Assembly: GCA_964030475.1 (NCBI GenBank)
Contig: CAXIPT010000001.1
Location: forward strand, 27,095,015-27,159,014
Length of the DNA: 64,000 nucleotides
Direction: 5' to 3'
Source of the DNA: Tethya wilhelma
Taxonomy: Eukaryota; Porifera; Demospongiae; Tethyida; Tethyidae
The position numbers and the translations under genes were made by a program. Below the pieces are notes generated by a model. The model did no database searches and was not told the DNA's origin. It worked only from the letters and a program-made list of their open reading frames with translations. The stretch's first letter is position 1. The number at the start of each line of letters is the position of its first letter. This document shows, piece by piece, positions 56,758 through 64,000 of this stretch.

Positions 56758-57604
56758 ATGGCACTAAAAGGCTTCTTAAGCTACTATTTAGCTCTTTCTC
56801 TTTCTAATGAGCCCAAAAACATGGCCTAAAACCATCGCTAAAGTAACAAACACAAACATGCCAAACCTCCAATTTTCTCCATCTTCGATCTTCTTCTTCT
56901 TCTTCTTCTTCTTCTTCTATCTTGGCTGAACTTTTCTCAGGGACTATTTACTTTCAGAAGCTGATTCTTGAACAAATGAAGTTAGTTTCTTTCGGGACAG
57001 TCGCTTTTGCCATCTGTTTTTAGCGCCTCTCATTAAGTAGCTAGATACAAGGCGAAAAGCGCCTCCTCCATAAGGCCGCCATTAATTTCTACACTAATGC
57101 ATAGCTTCTAGAACATTCGAATTGACAACCCTTTCCACACACAAAAGTGTGCGTTATTTGGAATTAAATGCACTGCCTGGAACTGTTTTGTGATACCTGG
57201 TTGCTCTTCTTAAGAGATTAATCAGGACTTTGATTATCATAACATATAGAAAGGCAAGTAAACCTTATGATACAGCTCCTGCCTCCAAATGACTGAGATG
57301 TGTGTTTCACTTCAGTATCAAGCACAACTTACCAGTTCAGCAACCCGCCGCTGGCTCAGTGAGTCTGGCTTACCAGACTACTAACTACACACACCAACAA
57401 TTTGTAGAATTATGGAAAAATGAGAACAAACAAGTAAAAAAAACATTAAAAATGTAATGAGACACAGGAATGGCTAAATCGTAAAAAGATCGCAAACAAG
57501 ATGGAATGGCTGTTAGAGTGTGTAAGGAATTCTTGCTGTGGGCAAAATGAGAGACTCAATAAGGAGATTGTTAAATGCAGCCCATACAGGAAGAATTCTG
57601 CACA
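56758..57604 (-). mobile_element. HF element, type 1, both ends missing
   Basis: Starts inside the body (TGGCACTAAAAGGCTTCTTA), has (CTT)n at 56889, the type 1 module, and the foldback from 57433 to GAAGAATTCTGCACA, broken at the N at 57605. Confidence 0.8.
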
Positions 57605-57605
57605 N

Positions 57606-58640
57606 ACACCATCCAAACTTTTCATCGTGCATATGTCTCACAACTTGAACAATGGCCCAAATTGTTCAAATGAGAATCTGATAATTACAAATTTAATGTC
57701 ATGACTTTTGATGGCAGTAGGCTGAGGTCCCTCCTACTGCTACTGAGAGGAGCTGGGTCAAAGTGATTTGATACTAATTCCCTCTGTACATCATCCAATG
57801 GTTGCTTTCATATAGGTACATCAACGTATTCTGCCACAGAATGCACATCTAGCTTGATTTTTACCTACAGACCTATAAGTAATAAATATTATGTCCGTTA
57901 GAGTGGATTAGCACTGACTGTAAATTCTATAACAAAAATTTTTTCAACATGTAATGCTAAGTACGTCATGTACCAACAGAACTGATTTAATTTTGCCCTG
58001 CTGCTGGTTTGAAACCTTCCTTTCTGGGGTAACTTAAACTCCACTATCATATTGGAGCTGGGATGCTGCTTCCTCAATTGTCTCTTGTAGGGTTTCTGGT
58101 TCATGATCCAGTAATCCAGTTAGTATCTAGTAGTAGACATGGTGACAGTAATACCAGCGTGAAACTTGCATGCAAATTTTAATTCAGTCCTGTATACATG
58201 ATCTACTAGGCTTACCCTCTCTCTCTCTTCATAAGCAGCTCTGAGTCTGCCATTATTTGGCTTTGAACCATCATGGATATAGGTGGCCTGCTTGATGATC
58301 TCTTTCGATAACTGAAGTCAGTACTACAGGCTGAGCCTTTTCAAAACTTGGTCCTGCACTAGATACTTGGTGGACCTCTGGAATATAGTTGGAATGGCGT
58401 TATGTCTTCTTCTCTTCTGCATGCCCCTCAGAACTGATCAGTCATGTCATGCAGGCTCAACTGAAACTGGTAACCTCAAAATGGTCTCAGGCTGGACCTG
58501 ACCAATTTTCTGTATTTTTTTCGCCCATTTGCAATGTATAACAGGATCTTTGGGAACTTAATAAGACTGACATCTTCATAATATGTTAGAACATCCTGCA
58601 GCACCTCAGGGCTTCATTATGGGGGCTAGCAACCAGGCTA
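57606..58640 (-). pseudogene. Unassigned decayed coding-like region
   Basis: Several minus-strand stretches have protein-like composition: HEPETLQETIEEAASQLQYD (about 58110), VKIKLDVHSVAEYVDVPI and KQPLDDVQRELVSNHFDPAP (57870-57740), SKEIIKQATYIHDGSKPNNG (about 58300), EVLQDVLTYYEDVSLIKFPK (about 58590). Stops separate them. Could be exons of one dead TE gene. No family recognised. Confidence 0.25.
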
Positions 58641-58940
58641 TGAATTCATACCCCCGTGACATCACACGTAAACCCCGCCCATCAAGGAAATACATTGCAA
58701 TCTCATTTTGCAGTGATTTCTTAGCTCAATTCCTGGGGTTATTGTCCACTGTAAGAAAACAAAAACAAAAAAAACAAGCCTGATATTCCAAATGTACACC
58801 ACCTGAGCTACAGTTTGATACCAAAACATACATTTTTCAGTTTTTCATGTCAGCCCCCCCTTTAAGACTGGCAACACCATATAGAGCAACACAGCAATAC
58901 CATCAACACCATACTTAAAACTGTAAAAATGAATTCCGTG
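58641..58940. other. No gene seen
   Basis: Nothing recognised. Confidence 0.4.
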
Positions 58941-59095
58941 AATGGGCTGCATGACAATTTTATTTATTCCATTGAGTTCGAGTCCCTCTCATTTTCCCCA
59001 GTTACAGGAAGAATTCTCTACACAATCTAACAGCCATTCCATATCTTCTATTATTGATCATTCTGTGTCTTACATGCTAATTACATTTCTTTTAT
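58941..59095. mobile_element. Degenerate HF foldback remnant
   Basis: GGGCTGCATGACAATTTTAT, CAGGAAGAATTCTCTACACA and AACAGCCATTCCAT keep the order of foldback centre and right arm with many changes. Confidence 0.55.
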
Positions 59096-59195
59096 TATTA
59101 ATTAAAATTTTTAGAAAGTGCATGCACTCACCTGCATAAAAGCTAGAAAATGCACCATGCATATGGCATTGTACATTTCATACGAACACATAACT

Positions 59196-59196
59196 A

Positions 59197-59234
<38 letters not shown>

Positions 59235-59535
59235 TGCTATTGACCCCCTGTGACCCCTAGCTACTCTATTGTCACCTCCACCCAGCCACTAACTGGCAAC
59301 ACAGACACACATACACACACACACACATACACACACTCGACATTCAACATGAAACACTGAAACATTGAATGGTTTAAGATTAATAATTGAAGATTAAAGA
59401 TTGATAATTGATAATTGAACATTGAACATTTGACACTCGACATTAGATATTGAAACAGAGATTAATTATTAAAGATTAAAGATTGAAACACACTCACACA
59501 CATACACACACACAAACACACACACACACACACAT
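59196..59535. repeat. (CA)n and GATTGAACATTG-type simple repeats
   Basis: CA runs at 59200-59231, 59304-59335 and 59490-59535 enclose irregular 8-12 base repeats of ATTGAACATTGA and GATTAAAGATTG. Confidence 0.85.
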
Positions 59536-59608
59536 ACATTATAGGGCATTATTGAGTAGCGCACACCTAAGGGCATATGCAACTAATTTGTTTGCCATTG
59601 TCACATAT

Positions 59609-61530
59609 TCCCAGTATGGTAGTACTGGGTACACAGGAATGGCACGGATGGCCCATTAGCGCAATACAAATATTCACGCGAATAACTCTGCAAAAACTGA
59701 GAGCTTAGCATTAAAAGGCATTTTAGGCTTCTTAGGCTACTCCTTAGCTCTTTCTGTTTCTAATGAGCCCAAAAACATGGCCTAAAACTATCGCTATAAT
59801 ACCAACACAAACATGCCAAACCTCCAATTTTCTCCATCTTCTTCTTTTTCTATCGTGACTCAAGTTTTCTCAAGGACTATTCACTTTTAGAAGCTGATTC
59901 TTGAACGAACAAACTTGGTTTCTTCCGGGTCAGTCGCTTTTGCCATCAGTTTTTAGCGCCTCTCATTGAGTAGCTGGACTGTCGACTTTTTCCACACACA
60001 AAAGTGTGTGTTATTTGGAATCAAATGTAAGTTCCCTGGAACTATTCTGTGATACCTGGTTGCTGAGATGAAATCAGGACTTTGATTATTCCCAGTACGG
60101 TATAGTACTGGTTACATAGGAATGGCACGAATGGCCCATTAGCGCAATACAAATATTCACGTGAATAACTCTGCAAAAACCGAGTGCTTGGCACTAAAAG
60201 TCTTCTAGCTCTTTCTCTTTCTAATGAGCCCTAAAACATGGCTTAAAACCATTGCTAAAGTACCAAACTAATATATACCAAGCCTCCAATTTTCTCCATC
60301 TTCTTCTTATTCTTCTTTTTCTTCTATCTTGGCTCAACTTTTCTCAGAGACTATTCATTTTTAGAAGCTGATTCTTGAACGAACAAACTTGGTTTCTTTG
60401 GGGACAGTCGCTTTTGTCATCGGTTTTTTGTATCTCTCATTCAGTCGCTAGATACAAGGCAAAAAGCGCCTTCTCCATATGGCAGCCATTAATTTCTAAA
60501 CATGCATTATTCATAGACTAACGACCTTTCCATAATCAAGTGAGCGTTAATTAGAATCTATTGCAGCATGCAGTGCTCTGAGTTTTGTCGTTCTCTGTAT
60601 TCAGTTCTTCAGTAGGGAAGTTATATTTAGCTAACAAGACACAAATATAATAGACATAAATCACGTTTAGCCTGGGGGTTCAGAGTTTCAGCTGTCTGAA
60701 AGGCATATAGGACTATTGGCAAGTTGTCTGCTCAGAGTGGGCTACTGAAAGACTAAATTCCACTGATATTGTAAACAATTATTAAAAAACAATAGAACAA
60801 ACAAGTACAAAAAACATTAGAAATGTAATGCAAACATAGGAATGGCCAAATCGTAAAAAAAGTGAGCAAACAAGCCAGGAATGGTTGTCAGATTGAGCGA
60901 GTTCATTCCTGTGTCTACAATGTCATTGAGATATGAACATAAGGTGACACAGTAAAATGAACTCACTCAATCTGATAACCATTCCTGGCTTGTTTGCTCA
61001 CTTTTTTTACGATTTGGCCATTCCTATGTTTGCATTACATTTCTAATGTTTTTTGTACTTGTCACAAATAGAAAGGCAAGTAAATCTTATAGTACAGCTC
61101 CTGCCTCCAAATGACTGAGATGTGTTTCACTTCAGTATCAAGCAGGCTACACAACTTACCATCTTAGCAGCCCGCTGGCTCAGTAGTCTAGCTTGCCAGA
61201 CTACTAGCTCAGTAGCTAGCTACACACACCAACTCAAACGTGATTTGTAGAATTATGGAAAAATGAGAAGGAACAAGTAAAAAAAAACATTGGAAATGTA
61301 ATCAAACACAGGAATGGCTAAATTGTAAAAACAACGCAAACAAGATGGAATGGCTATTGAGTGTGTAAGGAATTCTTCCTGTGGGTAAAATAAGAGACTC
61401 CATAGGAAATTGTTAAATGCAGCCCATACAGGAAGAATTGTGCACACACACTATAGCCATTCCGTCTTGTTTGCGTTCTTTTTACGATTTAGCCATTCCT
61501 GTTATATTTGCAATGTTTTTTTTTACTTGT
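59609..61530 (-). mobile_element. HF element, type 1 full-length copy, host of a type 2 copy
   Basis: Hairpin end at 59609, body, interrupted at TTTGATTAT by the copy at 60090-61062, type 1 module 61063-61260, and foldback to ACTTGT at 61530. About 950 bp without the insert. The same short sequence (CCCCTGTGA-CCCTAGCTA) lies just right of 61530 and at 59246. Confidence 0.85.
60090..61062 (-). mobile_element. HF element, type 2 full-length copy (973 bp) in a type 1 copy
   Basis: TCCCAGTACGGTATAGTACTGG to ACTTGT. Host reads TTTGATTAT on the left and CACAAATAGAAAGGCAAG on the right; undisturbed relatives read TTTGATTATCATAACATATAGAAAGG (57232, 62280). The junction shows no duplicated host bases. 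Confidence 0.9.
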
Positions 61531-61743
61531 GACCCCTGTGATCCCTAGCTATATTCTATTGTCATGCACCTCCACCTAGTCAATAATGGGCAATTAGCCT
61601 ATAAAAAGTTTGTTCGGTTGCTAGCAAACACACAAGCACACACACACCAAATTTGTGCACAGTGCATATACCTGTTTGTTTCTATTTCAATGATACAAAC
61701 TTACGTCTGCTGTAAATGCATTGAGAAGCTGCTAAGAATATAT

Positions 61744-62821
61744 TCCCAGTACGGTAGTACTGGGTACACAGGAATGACACGGATGGCCCATTAGCGCAAT
61801 ACAAATATTCATGCGAATAATTCTGCAAAAACTGAGCGTTAGCGCTAAAAGGCTTCTTAAGCTACTATTTAGCTCTTTCTCTTTCTAATGAGCCCAAAAA
61901 CATGGCCTAATAAAGTAACAAACACAAACATGCCAAACCTCCAATTTTCTCAATCTTCTTCTTTCGCTCAACTTTTCTAATGAAGAGACTATTCACTTTT
62001 AGAAGCTGATTCTTGAATGAACAAACTTGGTTTCTTCCAGGACAGTCACTTTTGCGATCAGTTTTTAGCGCCTCTCATTGAGTAGCTAGATACAAGGTGA
62101 AAAGCACCTCTTCCATATTACTGCCATTAATTTCTTCACTCATGCATAATTCATTAGCTTCTAGAAAGTTCGAATTGACGACCCTTTCCACACACAAAAT
62201 TGTGCATTATAAATGCACTGAAGTTGCCTGGAACTATTTTGTGGTACCTAGTTGCTCTTCTTAAGAGATGAATCAGGACTTTGATTATCATAACATATAG
62301 AAAGGCAATGATACAGCTCCTGTCTCCAAATGACTGAGATGTGTGTTTCACTTCAGGCTACACAACTTACCAGCTCAGCAGCCCGCCGCTGGCTCAGTGA
62401 GTCTGGCTTGCCAGACTACTAGCTCAGTAGCTAGCTACCCACACCAACTCAAATATAATTTGTAGAATTATGGAAAAATGAGAACAAACAAGTAAAAAAA
62501 ACACTGGAAATGTAGCTAATGAGACACAGGAATGGCTAAATCGAAATTTGTAGAATTATGGAATAATGAGAACAAACAAGTAAAAACAAACATTGGAAAT
62601 GTAGCTAATGAGACACAGGAATGGCTAAATCATAAAAGGAAGATGGAATGGCTGTTAGAGTGTGTAATTCTTCCTGTGGGTAAAATGAGAGACACAATAA
62701 GGAGATTGTCCCATACAGGAAGAATTCTGCACACACTCTAACAGCCATTTCATCTTGTTTGTGTCCTTTTTTCCGATTTAGCGTCTTATTAGCTACATTT
62801 CCAATGTTTTTTTTTTACTTT
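61744..62821 (-). mobile_element. HF element, type 1 full-length copy with doubled arm start
   Basis: Hairpin at 61745, body, type 1 module, then GTAGAATTATGGAAAAATGA-AACAAACAAGTAAAA occurs twice (62461 and 62548) before the foldback ending near 62821. Confidence 0.8.
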
Positions 62822-63237
62822 TTATATTGTATCAAGGATAATAATCATGTTTATTAGGATATCAATTTCATGAACGTAATACATGCATGCATAGAGTTAA
62901 TCATGATGACATTATACAGCGTAAATAATACGAGTCATGTTTTTAAAGTCAGTTGAGTATGCTTTACAGGGTTGATATAATATAATTATTGCCATAATAT
63001 AATCTAAAATTGTTTTCATCAAGATATTATGTTGTATGTTGGATATAATAAATATTATAATTATGTTTACTTCTATAACACATGATGACTCATGCATGGT
63101 CATGCAGTCGCACTATCTTTGATGCTGGTGGCAAGTTTTCTGAATTAGATGAAAAGAGATTTTTTTATAGTACCATGCAGTGCTAAAAATCTTGCAAAAG
63201 TAACGTGAACAAAATTGAATCACTAGATCGATCAATC
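62822..63237. other. No gene seen
   Basis: AT-rich 3' flank of the gene below; may contain its 3' UTR. Confidence 0.4.
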
Positions 63238-64000
63238 TCATGCATATATGAACCAACCATCTTGGGAATAATCTGGAGTTTCCAGCCTTAGGGGTGATGG
63301 TTGTGAAGATTGGCCAGATTCGGGTGAGAGAGCACAGTTGGCCATGGGTGTAACTTGTTCTGTTGCTGTATCTAAATGGGTTTTTATTATAAATATTGTC
63401 TTTCAAACATAAATATTACAACATAATATACATTACATTATACCTCTTTGAGAAGGCTGTGATGCCTGCTGTTCACTGCCAGTTGCAATTGCTGCTGTGT
63501 CTGGAATGATATCATGCATGCAGTGTATGGTCTTAATTTGAGTGATGATTATAATAATATTATGCATGAATTTATGATCATTAATACTGTTCAACATACC
63601 ATCTGTGGAAGTCTGACTGTTGGGATGACTTTGTACTTGAACAGTCTCAGGGTCAAGAGCTGCAGTCATGCATAGTGTAAAATGTATAACTTAATCATCT
63701 GAATAAAAATAATAGAACAACAAATTAAGCCAATGCAATAATTATGGTTGACATAATTATATACCGTATAGTACCTTTGCGGATATCATCAACAGCTTGG
63801 ATAGGAACTGTACTTTGCCTTACAATCATGCAATTGTAAGCCACGGTATTCCCACCAAATCCTTTTCTGGAACGCTTTATTGTCACATCTGTAGAGTTTG
63901 CTTTTAAAAATCTCTGCTTGGAGCGTTTGCCTGTTCCAGAGTTTCTGAGAGCTGCCTCAATTTGGGAAACTGAATAAAACTCAGTTTCTGACTCATCAGC
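63238..64000 (-). CDS. Unrecognised multi-exon gene, last four exons
   Basis: Exons: 64000-63775 (continues beyond the window), 63659-63600, 63500-63444, 63371-63238 with stop 63240-63238. All three introns are GT..AG and all joints are phase 1, giving one continuous frame. The first exon reads ADESETEFYSVSQIEAALRN, GKRSKQRFLKANSTDVTIKR and GFGGNTVAYNCMIVRQSTVP. The rest is a low-complexity Ser/Gln/Pro/Thr-rich tail (TVQVQSHPNSQTSTDG, EQQASQPSQRG, PESGQSSQPSPLRLETPDYS) ending GWFIYA. The basic GKRSKQRFLK suggests nuclear location. No stops or frameshifts, unlike the TE genes around it. Family not identified. Confidence 0.6.

Noticed and set aside
40034..62821. HF foldbacks as independent MITEs
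   Set aside because: They look like stand-alone MITEs, but in most copies they are joined to the same module and hairpin end, and empty sites place the borders at the outer ends of the composite.
1..64000. tRNA genes
   Set aside because: No cloverleaf with intact A and B boxes was noticed by eye; a tRNAscan run would be needed to be sure.

Overview
This is a TE-dominated stretch of an animal genome, most likely an early-branching metazoan such as a demosponge. The grounds are eukaryotic short introns with GT..AG borders, metazoan-type 18S and 28S rRNA sequence on the minus strand, BEL/Pao, Ty3, copia, DIRS-like, R4/Dong-like, KDZ, P, hAT and Helitron relatives side by side, and AT-rich unique DNA. 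The species is an inference. One 885-base N gap (14486-15370) and five single-N joins (16185, 20060, 30362, 44350, 57605) mark a draft assembly. Two single-N joins coincide with near-identical duplications, so parts of the layout are probably assembly artefacts.

Layout. 0.6-2.0 kb: decayed DIRS-like gag and RT. 2.2-5.6 kb: hAT transposase with a TIR element inside its BED finger. 5.9-6.9 kb: intron-containing integrase fragment. 7.1-8.2 kb: a Mutator-like MITE inside a hAT MITE inside a G-rich repeat. 9.6-13.8 kb: a KDZ-type DNA transposon with a multi-exon transposase on + facing a second, RNase H-like, multi-exon protein on -. 16.4-17.7 kb: Helitron fragment between inverted repeats. 20.6-21.5 kb: P-type transposase. 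22.9-26.8 kb: nested non-autonomous elements in a short tandem repeat. 26.8-37.6 kb: a Ty3 element whose 3' LTR holds a complete BEL/Pao element. 37.6-39.6 kb: an unrecognised ORF split by two nested elements. 40-49.4 kb: nested hairpin/foldback elements, two copies of a DUF3987-like gene, a copia fragment. 49.4-55.9 kb: a broken rDNA unit (28S piece, R4-like LINE, 18S in two pieces, ETS). 56-62.8 kb: more elements. 63.2-64.0 kb: four exons of an ordinary-looking gene running off the end.

The commonest repeat, called HF here, ends on one side in the hairpin CCCAGTAC-GGTA-GTACTGGG and on the other in a ~270-bp foldback starting ACAAGTA. Empty sites inside other repeats show it inserts next to ATA without a target duplication longer than one base. 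Almost all coding regions are fossils with frameshifts or stops; the KDZ pair, the integrase and the 63-kb gene keep consistent splice sites.
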